The notes under the pieces were generated by a model, which saw only the letters and a program-made list of their open reading frames with translations, searched no databases and was not told the origin of the DNA. The translations under genes were made by a program, and so were the position numbers. From NCBI RefSeq assembly GCF_039555335.1, contig NC_092628.1:94251782-94315781 (forward strand): a stretch of DNA of 64,000 nt. The letters run 5' to 3'. How positions within the stretch are numbered: the stretch's first letter is position 1; every line of letters starts with the position of its first letter. Source of the stretch: Amphiura filiformis. Lineage: Eukaryota; Echinodermata; Ophiuroidea; Amphilepidida; Amphiuridae. Of the stretch, positions 1-10,300 are shown one piece after another.

Positions 1-38
1 TCCACTAATGTAGCAAAAGAAAACCCCAAACCCATAGT

Positions 39-546
39 CAGTGGTGGCACAAGGATTTTTTGGGGGGGGGCAAAGTGAATTTGCCACAAAAAGTGGACAT
101 TTACATAATTTTTTGGGTTTTTTTGCCTCAAAAGTGAAATTTATTCAATCGAGCACCTTTTGGTGACAGAATAAGTTGTACCATTAACTTATTCTGTAGC
201 CAAAAGGTGCTCGATTGACCCCCCCGACAAAAAATGAAAGAAAAAGTGCCCTCTGACAAAAAAAATGAAAGAGAAAATCAGGAGGGCAAAGAAAAAGAAA
301 AAGGGCCAAAATAGCGCGCACATTGTAACAATAAAGCCCTTTTTTAGCCGGATAATGGGCGAAAATAGTGTAAAATACTATTTTTTTCGCGCTACGCGCG
401 CACATCATCCCAATAAGGCCCTTTTCGGGAAGCTCGAAGACATACAGTATCTATGTATTGTATGATGCAACTGCAATTTGTTTAAATGTCTCTGCCCCAA
501 AAATTTATTTTGCCCCCCCCGACCAAGAAAGCTGGCTACGCCCCTG
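39..546. mobile_element. MITE-like element with CAGTGG...-type ends, copy 1
   Basis: The left end reads CAGTGGTGGCACAAGG and the right end reads GCTGGCTACGCCCCTG, which are imperfect inverted repeats of each other. The interior (a G-run, 'gggcaaa', AAATGAAAGA blocks, 'gggccaaaatag', 'gaccaagaaagctggctacg') recurs at 19724-20011 and, in reverse orientation, at 35770-36123. There is no coding capacity. It is inferred to be a non-autonomous DNA element; its superfamily is unknown. Confidence 0.6.
146..217. repeat. 72-bp near-perfect hairpin inside the MITE
   Basis: Two 31-base arms (146-176 and 187-217) are inverted copies with only about two mismatches, around a 10-base loop. The arm begins CAATCGAGCACCTTTTGG. 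It could be a nested smaller element or the internal symmetry of the host element. Confidence 0.7.
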
Positions 547-1342
547 TGCATAATCTAACTTAGGGGTAACAAGAGCATTTGATAACATAACAAGAGTGTG
601 ATGTGGAAGAAAATGTCTACAACGCCTAAAAATACCAATTTTTTAAAAACATTTTAAGATAAATAATCACTGTGGGAGGACCATGACATATTATAATCAA
701 ACTTAACACCTAGATATTTGAACTCATCAACCTTTTCAATAATACAATAAGATTTACATTACTAAATTTATCCATGATATGATCATTAATTTAGTTTTAT
801 CTACATTTAAAATGGGCAAAAGGAGGTTAGGGTTATGATTAGGGTTAAGGTTAGAGGATGTCATGGTTAGGGTTAGGGACCTCCTTCTAAGTACCCCGAT
901 CCAACGCTTTCCTATCAGCAATATACCTTGTGTACTGACATGTTCTTAGTAGCTAAAAAAAGTAGTTTCCCCTGCATAATTTTGAATATTCTTTTATTCA
1001 TACAATACCGTACGATTTAAACACAAAATATCTCACACGTTACCGACCAAACGTACCGGCAAAACGTAATTTAAGATTATTTACCAGAGGTATCAAAACC
1101 AGAGAGTAGTAAGAAATATATATATGGCGGGTTTTACTTGAATATTCAACACGACATGTTCACTGATAAACATCCCAGAACATAAACAAGCACAAGCACT
1201 TACTAAATTTTGCTTCAAACAACAAACCATAACTGGTATAAATGAATAAGAGACAGTGAACATGATAAACATGATAAATGAAAATACAAATCCTCCCTCT
1301 TTTTTTGTCATGAACGCATACGCTATTGGATCCCTTGCCTGT
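547..1342. other. AT-rich non-coding stretch with telomere-like repeats
   Basis: No gene is seen. At about 825-885 there are degenerate TTAGGG-type repeats (GGTTAGGGTTATGATTAGGG and neighbours), bracketed by AGGAGG on the left and CCTCCT on the right, so the patch may be the centre of a small inverted repeat. Confidence 0.4.
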
Positions 1343-1524
1343 CCAGCAAACACAAAACAATTTACAGAAAATGTTTAAATGTCAGGTTATATAAAGTGTA
1401 TAAAAACGTTTTAATAACATTAAAAAAAAAATTTTTGAAAACCTTTTGCCCAAAATCCTTTACAATAACGTTTTAAACACGTTTTCATGACCTTTATATA
1501 ATCCGACATTTAAATTTTGCTGGG
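1343..1524. mobile_element. Palindromic MITE with CCAGCAAACACAAAAC ends
   Basis: The element starts CCAGCAAACACAAAAC and ends ...AAATTTTGCTGGG. Its subterminal parts are inverted copies: 'tgtcaggttatataaagtgta' on the left is mirrored by 'gacctttatataatccgaca' on the right. Related copies lie at 4638-5041, with a right-end fragment near 5490-5570. Confidence 0.65.
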
Positions 1525-1712
1525 TATCTAATGACTGAAAAGAGACCTTCGTATGGCAGATTGCACTTGTTTGCTAAAATCAAGTGTCTTTGACTTTGAG
1601 TCAGTCCAAGTTCAGCGTTCCTCCATCAGGAATTATAAACAAGTTGTTCAAAGAGTCTTCAGCCGTTTTCTTGCAGCTGTCTCTGATGAGAATCATATCG
1701 TGGGTGCTGGTT

Positions 1713-2813
1713 GTAAGAATTATTGTCTATTATGGGAATTGACGGGTAAGAATTACTGTCTCATGGGAATCGAGGGTAAGAAATACGGTCTCTTGTGGGA
1801 ACCGATGGGCAAGAATTACGGTCTCTTGTGGGAATCGAGGGGTCTTATGGGAACCGAGGGGTAAGAATTACTGTCTGTTATGGGAACCGAGGAGTAAGAA
1901 TTACGGTCTCTGAACTGATGGGGTAAAATTACTGCCACTTGTGGAAACCGAGCGGTAAGAATTACAATATCCTATGGGAAACGAATGGTAAGAATTACTG
2001 CCTCTTATGGGAATCGAGGGGTAAGAATTATGGTCTCTTATGGGAACTGGTGGGTAAGAATTACGGTCTGTTGTGAGAGCCGAGGGGTACAAATTACTAT
2101 CTCTTGTGAGAGCCGATGTGTAAGAATTACTGTCTCTGATTGGAACCGAGGATAAGAATACCTGCCTCCTATGGGATCCAAGGTGTAAGAAGTACTGTCT
2201 CTAGTGGGAACCGAGGGGTACAAATTACCGACTCTTGTGAGAACCGAGGGGTAAGAATACTGTCTCTTATGGGAACCGATGGGTAACATTACTATCTCTT
2301 GTGAGAACAGAGAGGTAAAAACTACTATCTCTTGTGCGAACGGAGGGTAGGAAGTAGGAACTACTGTCTCTGATGGGAACCGAGGGGTTACATACTTTAT
2401 CTTGTGAGAACCGAGGGGAAAGAATTGCTGTCTCCGATGGGAACCGATGAGTAAGAATTACTCTCTCTTCATGGGATCCAAGAGGTAAGAATTACTGTCT
2501 CTAGGGGGGGGACCGAGGGGTAAAAATTACTGTCTCTTGTTAGAACCGATGGGTAAGAACTACTCTCTCTGATGGGAACAGAGGGGTAAGAATTACTGTC
2601 TCTGATGGGCACCGATAAGTAAGAACTACTGTCTCTGGTGGGAACCGCGGGGTAACATTACTATCTCTTGTGAGAACCGATGGGTAATAATTACTTTCTC
2701 TTGTGAGAACCGAGGGGAAAGAACTACTGTCTCGGATGAGAACCGAAGGGTAATAATTATTCTCTCTGATGGGAACCGATAAGTAAGAATTACTCTCTCT
2801 CTCTCTCTCTCTC
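1713..2813 (+). repeat. 33-bp minisatellite array, about 33 diverged copies
   Basis: The tandem unit is about 33 bp and is recognised by GGGAACCGAGGGGTAAGAAT followed by TACTGTCTCT and a variable GAT/TGT/TAT. Copies vary by substitutions and small indels, and the array ends in a (CT)n run at about 2795-2813. Because 33 is a multiple of three, short open frames appear by chance; none looks like a gene. Confidence 0.85.
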
Positions 2814-3199
2814 CAGAGGATGATTTAAGGAAGCCCCATCATGCACTGCAAACGTGTTATCACCAGAGTTTCAACTGCCACTTTACTTTTCAAATCCCAT
2901 TGAATTCTGTGCAAAAGACGTTGTTTAAGAATTGTGCGTGTGTCATTATTAGTTGGTCGATTTCAGATCTAAAGTGATGTATGCATGAAGGATAATTCAC
3001 ACCATCTGTAGGTAACATAAAATGTGAAATCGACCAGCATTGTGAATGCGTTTTTATTGTAAATATACCAGTCCAAATTCAAATTTAACCATGGCCGCCA
3101 ATGCAGTGTGCGAGCAATCGTGTCATGTTCACTCACACAGCTGTGCTAACCGCAAGTCAACACAGTGGCGTGGTGGGAAGTGCTTAAATCATCCTCTGC
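2814..3199. other. Unique sequence between two blocks of the 33-bp array
   Basis: No coding potential or repeat is recognised. It interrupts the 33-bp minisatellite, which resumes at about 3200. Confidence 0.5.
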
Positions 3200-3423
3200 T
3201 CTCTCTCATAGGGATAAGAATTACTTTCTCTATAGAGGGAACCGAGGGGTAAGAATTACTGTCTCTTACGGGAACCGCGGGGTAACGTTACTATCTCTTG
3301 TGAGAACCGAGGGGAAAGAACTACTGTCTCGGATGAGAACCGAAGGGTAATCATTACTGTTTCCTATGGGAACCGAGGGGTAAGAATTACTGTCTCGAAT
3401 AGGAACCGATGGTTAAGAATTAG
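3200..3423 (+). repeat. Second block of the 33-bp minisatellite
   Basis: About six or seven further units with the GGGAACCGAGGGGTAAGAAT core. The sequence matches units of the 1713-2813 array, including its GGGAAAGAACTACTGTCTCG variant. Confidence 0.8.
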
Positions 3424-3624
3424 AAAGATATGTCAATAAAAAGTAAGAACGTTGCTGCCTTACTGATGTAGTACAGACAATACGGTTATTCAAGTTTTTG
3501 ATATTTTTTTGGATTTGGTTTTAGTGGTGTCCCACGGTTGTGGCTAAGCAGTTTAATCAAATGCAATCTGCCAATCTCCCATATCTATGTTACAAACGGA
3601 AAACCGTTTCGGCTTTCCTTTTAG

Positions 3625-3630
3625 TTTATT
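3625..3630 (-). terminator. Polyadenylation signal AATAAA for the T-box-less paralogue
   Basis: TTTATT on the plus strand reads AATAAA on the minus strand, about 67 bases past the stop codon of the last exon at 3697. The position fits a short 3' UTR. Confidence 0.5.
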
Positions 3631-3696
3631 ATGTCACTGTTTGGCGTCAAATCGTCATGGATAAATGGACACTGACCATGATTGGAAGGCCATTGA

Positions 3697-4382
3697 TCAA
3701 GGATCGTCTTTGCTGCGGATTGCATCAATGAAATGTGATGGTGGGATAGCCAGCGGCATGCTATAACGACGCCTTTCGTTACCGCGATTCGTTTGTGGCA
3801 GTGGAGATAGTGTCGCCACATTCCTTTGAATTGCCGTGCTTTCCGAGATTTCAATAACCTTGCTTCTTCTCTTAGTAGTGGAATGGTCTGCAATCCAAGG
3901 TGTGGTGTCTCGAACTGTGGTAATGTCGTTAGTACTGACGACTCGCCTGATGTCATGACTGAAATGTCGTACAGGCGCTGGGCCCTTGTTAGTGTACTTG
4001 ATGTGGACTTTAGTGGCGTCACCCTTTGAATGTATCGCCGGTATGACGCAGTTGTAGCTTTTGGAACGGAGGTTGACGTTACTGTGTGAACGTCTGCCTT
4101 CACTCACCCTGAAACGGGCCAGATCTCTTCGGCCGGGTGGCATCAACTGGTTCGTATGGATGTTTTCCTCTATGATCTTGGCGTTATGATCAGCCAAATT
4201 GACGTCATTGTTGCTGTAAACTCGACGAACAGGATGAATAGACCTGTATGGCTCATAGCGACGAGCCTTTGTTTGTCGATGATGTGTTTCCGTTGACAAG
4301 CTTCGAGGATCTCCAGACTTGGAGTTTGAGCGCCTGATTGGTGGTCTGATCTGCATTTCAGACTCCCTATTACAGGGTGAAC
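3697..4382 (-). CDS. Exon 3 (last) of the T-box-less paralogue
   Basis: The acceptor is ...CATTTTAG at 4383 and the stop TGA is at 3699-3697. Exon 2 supplies G and this exon GT, making Gly (phase 1). It encodes GSPCNRESEMQIRPPIRR and onward, 228 residues rich in Arg, Ser, Asn and Thr. Short motifs recur (VYSNNDVN, VVSTNDIT, RSHSNVN). No known domain is recognised. Confidence 0.65.
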
Positions 4383-7300
4383 CTAAAATGACATAAGCAA
4401 TTTAAAAAAATTACAACAACATGAAATGATAACATGAAAAATTCATATACCATAATTATGGCTTTGATCTTGGAATATCCAATGTACTCCTGCATCTCGC
4501 TTATTAGGTGCATTCTCAACACATCCTTACAGGTTGCATCTACTGGCAATGAAAAAGTAATCGATCTAGCTACCATCTTTTACTGTTTTACGATTTGGAC
4601 GCAGAAACGCCAAAGGAGAAAAGGACGTAAGGTTTCTCAGCAAACACAAAACGTTTTCGACATCATTCGCAAAAGGTTGTAAAAGATTTCCCCTGTTTTA
4701 TATAAAAGGTTGTCAGAAAACGTTTAAATGTCAGGTTATATAAAGGGTATATTAAGGGTATAAAACGTTTTTATCACATTAAAAAACATTTTTTGATAAT
4801 CTACTGTCCAGCAAACACAAAATGTTTTACAGAAAACGTTTAAATGTCGGGTTATATAAAGGGTATAAAACGTTTTAATCACATTCCAAAAACATTTTTG
4901 ATATTTTGTTATATTTATGTTATTTTGGGGTTGAAAAAATATTTTGCAAAAATGTTTGCCCAAAATATTTGCTATAACGTTTTAAAAACGTTTCATGACC
5001 TTTATATAACCCAACATAAACATTTTAAGAACATTGCTGGGTGCAAATATTTCAACATAATGTTGTTTAAGGGGGTACTACACCCCTGGCCAATTTTGTG
5101 CCTATTTTCGCATTTTTCTCAAAAATTATAGCACATTGGTGACAAGTAAGATATGTATATTATAAGGGCAAGGACTACAACTACTGTACTTAAAATTCAG
5201 CAACTCAAAGCAAGTAGTTATTGATTTATTGATCAAATATTGGTTTTCCCTCATTTTTGACTGTAACTCCACAACTGTTGTCTGTGCTGAAATAAAATTC
5301 CCAGTGCAGTAGTTGTAGTCCTTGCCCCTATAATATACATATCTTACTTGTCCCCAATGCGATATAATTTTTGAGAAAAATGCAAGAATAGGCACAAAAT
5401 TGGGCAGGGGTGTAGTACACCCTTAAGTGTTGACAAAATATTTGGCAACAAATATTTGCAAAAATAGTTTACAAAATATTCTTGTAGTGTGTCTTCATAC
5501 AAAACGTTTTAAAACGTTTTCATGACCTTTATATAACCCGACACTTAATGTTATTAAAACATTTTTACCTAAACCAAGAGGAGGCACTGTTCCAGTGTCG
5601 AGGAGCTGAAAATAACCCTTTGCCAGCACCTACACCAGTAGGTGCAGAATCTGGATTTTCCCTCATGGATTTATCTATGGGGGTGCTCCCAACCTACTCA
5701 TCTCTACCTTTCACCTTCACTCTTTCTATAATCTTTTCTTGCTATATTTTTTTTTCATTTCGCAATCCAGTTAGCAAGGATAGGTGAGTCAAAATAGTTG
5801 GCTTGGTAGGATAGGGGAGATTACCGACTGTAATATCATTCTGGGGTACAGGATATACGTAGATCCCCAGTTTGATGGTGAAGGCGAGCGCCACATGGGC
5901 ACCTTCTTGTGTGCCATCCCCTGTATACCGTGTTCAGTTATACTGTTTATAGTTGCAGGAAGTGTGGACGCTAACTGGTATTGTGTCTATCCCTTCCATC
6001 TTTCTCTCTTTCTCCCCAATCATAGAGTAAAAGTAGGTTGTAGTAACATCTTGTGATGCAAACAACATCTTGCAATCAGGGTGAGGTAACCCTATTAACC
6101 TGTACCGACAACACGCATCCTGCCAGCGCGTCAGTATATGGCAGAAACCCCCCATGAATTATGAAGTACAAGAATAAGGAAGGCCGTAGAACCCAAGGCC
6201 ATAATGGGTACCATGCATCTATATAGATGGTTTGAAATCGCCCAGTCATATAAGGCAAGACCTCCGAATGACGTTCTGCAGTCAAAGCCACGAGGAGGCT
6301 CTAAGGCGGGGAAGAGTGGAAGTTTCAGAATGGAGAATAGGAAGACTGGACAAGAATTATTTGTTTGCACATACAACACAAGAACAATCAGAACAGAAGA
6401 ATTCTTACAACATTTGTTGGAAGAGTTAGAGGAATTCAAGTGGGACATCATTGGTTTAGCAGAAACAAGGAGAGAAGAGGAAGGGTTGGAAGAGATTGAA
6501 GGGGGAGCTTGGTTGCAAACAGAGGAACAACAGAAGATGAAAAAAGACAAGAGGAGGTGGTTTCCTGATACATTCAAAAATCAAAGACTACATTATAGAG
6601 GTGAAGAGTTACTCAAATCTGGTCATCTTACTAAGACTTTAGCTAGCTGGAAAGGAAGAGATGTGCATCATCCAGGTATATGCACCAACAATTGACCATG
6701 ATGATGATGAAGTGGAGCAGTTATCACAAAGGCGTTGGAAGAGCACAAATCAAATTATACTATAGTTTAATGCTAAAGTCGGTAAACAACAAGAAGGTGA
6801 AGAAAATATCTTTGGAAAATTTGGAGTTGGAGAAAGAAATAGAAGGGGTGAGACCATGATAGAATTTGCTGCCCAACACAGTCTTATGATCATACTGGAC
6901 TTGGGAAAGCCCAAACGGCCATACCAAAAATCAAATTGACTTTATACTCAGTAGTCAGAGAGGAATTGTGAAAAACTGTGAAGTCATCACTAGAGTAGAT
7001 ATCGCTAGTGACCACAGAATGGTGAGAGCCTGCATTCACATCAGCAGGAAGTTAGCCAGACTTAAATTCATCAAGAGCCAGAGAAAGAAGAAAGTTAACT
7101 TGCTTAAACTAAGAGAAAGGAAGGAAGAATTTTAAATCCAATTGCAAAATATATTTCATATCTTGGAAGATGAACATCTCAACATAGATGACAGATGCAG
7201 CCTGATAACATACATCATCCTAGAAGAGGCAGCATCTGTAGCACCTCCAAGTAAAAGCTCCAAACAGAAGACAGAAGAGGATATTGAAATCGACCAATTG

Positions 7301-10300
7301 AACTCAAAGAAATTAATTCGAAATTAAGTCGAAAGAAGGTCAGCATCCAAAACGACGCGAGAAAGATGGTTCACCAACTTCAAATAGGGAGGAAATCCTC
7401 AAAATATGTTCCGACTTCTATATATAAAGAACTATACAATTCACACGCAGAGGCCAAGAAGCCAAAATAACATCACCAGAAAACTCAGAATTACCAGACA
7501 TATCATTTCGTGAAGTAGAAACAGCAATCAAGGAGATGAAGAAAAACAAGGCACCAGGATTAGGTGAGATAACAAAGGATATTCTCGAGGAGGGAGGAAG
7601 TGAAGTAATAACCCATCTAGCAAAAGTGTTTAACTAAATCATTACCAAAAAATGCATCCCAAAATCTTGGAAAGAAGCAAAAATCATTCTTCTTCACAAG
7701 AAGGGAGACAAAGCAGACATCAAGAATTACAGACCCATTAGTTTTCTCTCACATCTGTACAAAATGTTCACAAAAATTCTTCAAAATAGACTAAAGAAAG
7801 AACTGGATGAACATCAACCACAAGAGCAGGCGGTTTTTAGAGAAGGTTTCTCAACCATGGACCACCTACTTGCAATAAACCAACTTATAGAAAAGTCAAA
7901 CGAATACCAGCATGACTTATGTATTGGATTCATTGATTACGAGAAAGCATTTGATTCCGTAGAACATCAGGATCTCTTCCAAGCACTGAGAGAAATAGGT
8001 ATAAATGAAGGGTATGTTTGTATTCTGGAGGATATATATTATATACACAGATGCAACATCTCGAATCCATCTGGATAGTGACGTTTCTGAAATTGTTAAG
8101 ATATCCAGAGGAGTTAGACAAGGAGATACGTTGTCACCAAAGATATTCACAGCAGCTATGGAGGATATCTTCAAAAAACTACATTTGGATGAAAGAGGAA
8201 TCAATGTTGATGGAGAAAAATTAACAGACCTCCGATTTGCAGATGATGTTGCCCTTACTACCTCAACAGTGAAGGACATGGAAATACAACTTTCTGACTT
8301 GAATTTAGAAAGCAAGAAGGTGGGATTGAAAATGCACAAAGGAAAAACACAATATATTACAAATATGGCAACAGATGAAAAGATCATCATTGAAGATCAG
8401 GAAATTGGAAGAGTTGATGAGTATAAATATCTGGGCCAAACACTGAGGGTTAAAGGATTGTTCGAAGGAAGAAGTATTGAGAAGGACAAAACCAGGATGG
8501 AGTTGCTTTGGAAGACATAAAGAAATATTATGCAACAAAAATATACCCATGTCACTCAGAAGGAAAGTATACAATCAAAGTGTCCTTCCAACAATGATGT
8601 ATGGCTCTGAAACATGGTCATCAACTAAATACTCCAAAAAGAGCAAGGAGGAGGCTCTAAGGCGGGGGAGAGTGGAAGTTTCAGAATGGAGAATAGTAGG
8701 AAGACTTGACAAGAGTTATTTGTTTGCACATACATCACAAGAACAATCAGAACAGAAGAGTTCTTACAACATTTGTTGGAAGAGTTAGAGGAATTCAAGT
8801 GGGACATCATTGGTTTAGCAGAAACAAGAAGAGAAGAGGAAGGGTTGGAAGAGATTGAAGGGGAGCTTGGTTGCACAACTGAGGAACAACAGAAGATGAC
8901 AAAAAGACAAGAGGAGGTGGTTTCCTGATACATTCAAAAATCAAAGACTACATTATAGAGGTGAAGAGTTACTCAAATCTGGTCAGCTTACTAAGACTTT
9001 AGCTAGCTGGAAAGGAAGAGATGTGCATCATCCAGGTATATGCACCAACAATTGACCATGATGATGATGAAGTGGCGCAGAAAACAAAAATATACCCATG
9101 TCACTCAGAAGGAAAGTATACAATCAATGTGTCCTTCCAACAATGATGTATGGCTCTGAAACATGGTCATCAACTAAATACTCCAAAAAGAGCAATGGAA
9201 CGGCAAATTTTAAACATCTCACTGCGAGACAAAGTAAGGTGCTCAACCATCAGACAGCTGACCGATGTTGCAGACATTTTGAGAAAAATCAAACAATCAA
9301 AACGGAGATGGGCTGGACATGTTGCCAGAAGAAATGATAACAAATGGACAAAGAGATTGTTAGAATGGCAACCAAGAAGTTAGCGCCATGTACTCATTAC
9401 CAGTGGAGACACGAGGTAGCTGGGCCGGGTGGGGCAAAGTAAAATGGTAAAATTTGGTATCCCCTCCCCCTCAAAAAAAAAGGGGGGTTTTAGGTGATTA
9501 TTTGTTTTGACTGCGGAAAACCAAGGACCGAAGTCTTGGAGGACGTCTTTTTGATTTTGGCCCTCTGGAAATTGTGTCTGGCCTACATAGAGTAGGGCAC
9601 CAAAGTTGTTTTTTCGGTGACACACAAATCTCAAATTTTGGCTCAAATAAGCGAAAATTTTAATGATATTGAAACTCAAAAGGTGGCGAAGAACGAGTGT
9701 TCCTGAGCGCCACCATTGATTTACCATTAAACAAAATCTTACCGTGACTGCGTCTCATTCGAAGCGTTCCATCTGTCTTACCAAAGATCTTCTCATTATG
9801 ATAAGGTCTGGAAGATCGAAATATTAAAATGAAATTCATAGTAATGGAGTATGCCACATCCAACTATTGGGCTAACAAAGTCAAAAGTCGTTTTAATAAC
9901 TTTGAGCGACAAGCCTCTTCTCTCAGCCAAAAACCTCAAATAGTAGTATTTTTTGGTCTTAAATGTTTGTTCAACTTTTAACGTCTATATACCTTTACAA
10001 AACTGCATTTTGAAAGTTCTAAAGTATCGCTCGAGATATGTATGTGCTTTTGAAGTATGTCTTAATGTTATTTTCAATATACAAACAAAAAAACGATGAA
10101 GTTATAAATCAGTATTGGTTTATCATACATTTTTATACATACCTTTGAACCCGATGGAGAATCAATTCGTCATCACGTTGGTGAACCCCTATCCACATGT
10201 TACCATGTTTCACATGGGGGTCATTTTTATTAAGTAATTTAATTTTACCACCATCATAATCACCACCACCACCATCATCATAATCACCACCACCACCACC

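Larger units (their letters stand above)
6195..9383 (+). mobile_element. Decayed RTE-like non-LTR retrotransposon (LINE), internally rearranged
   Basis: Endonuclease and reverse transcriptase parts follow in order on the plus strand, broken by stops and frameshifts. Visible signatures are DIIGLAETR and ASDHRMV (endonuclease), NYRPIS, FIDYEKAFDSVEH, GVRQGDTLSP, LRFADDVAL and YKYLGQTL (reverse transcriptase), and a RRWAGHVARRND tail typical of RTE-clade elements. A second copy of the 5' endonuclease segment (8646-9080) sits inside the 3' end. The element lies antisense within intron 2 of the T-box-less paralogue. The clade call is from motif resemblance only. Confidence 0.85.

Noticed and set aside
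1553-1864. Small protein gene overlapping the start of the 33-bp minisatellite
   Set aside because: Half of the frame is minisatellite. The period is a multiple of three, so open frames are expected by chance.
9743-10143. Missing T-box exons hidden in intron 1 of the minus-strand gene
   Set aside because: The 335-bp intron was read on the minus strand; no WMK, VTAYQN or NPFAK-like frame is present, and the flanking exons already join in frame.
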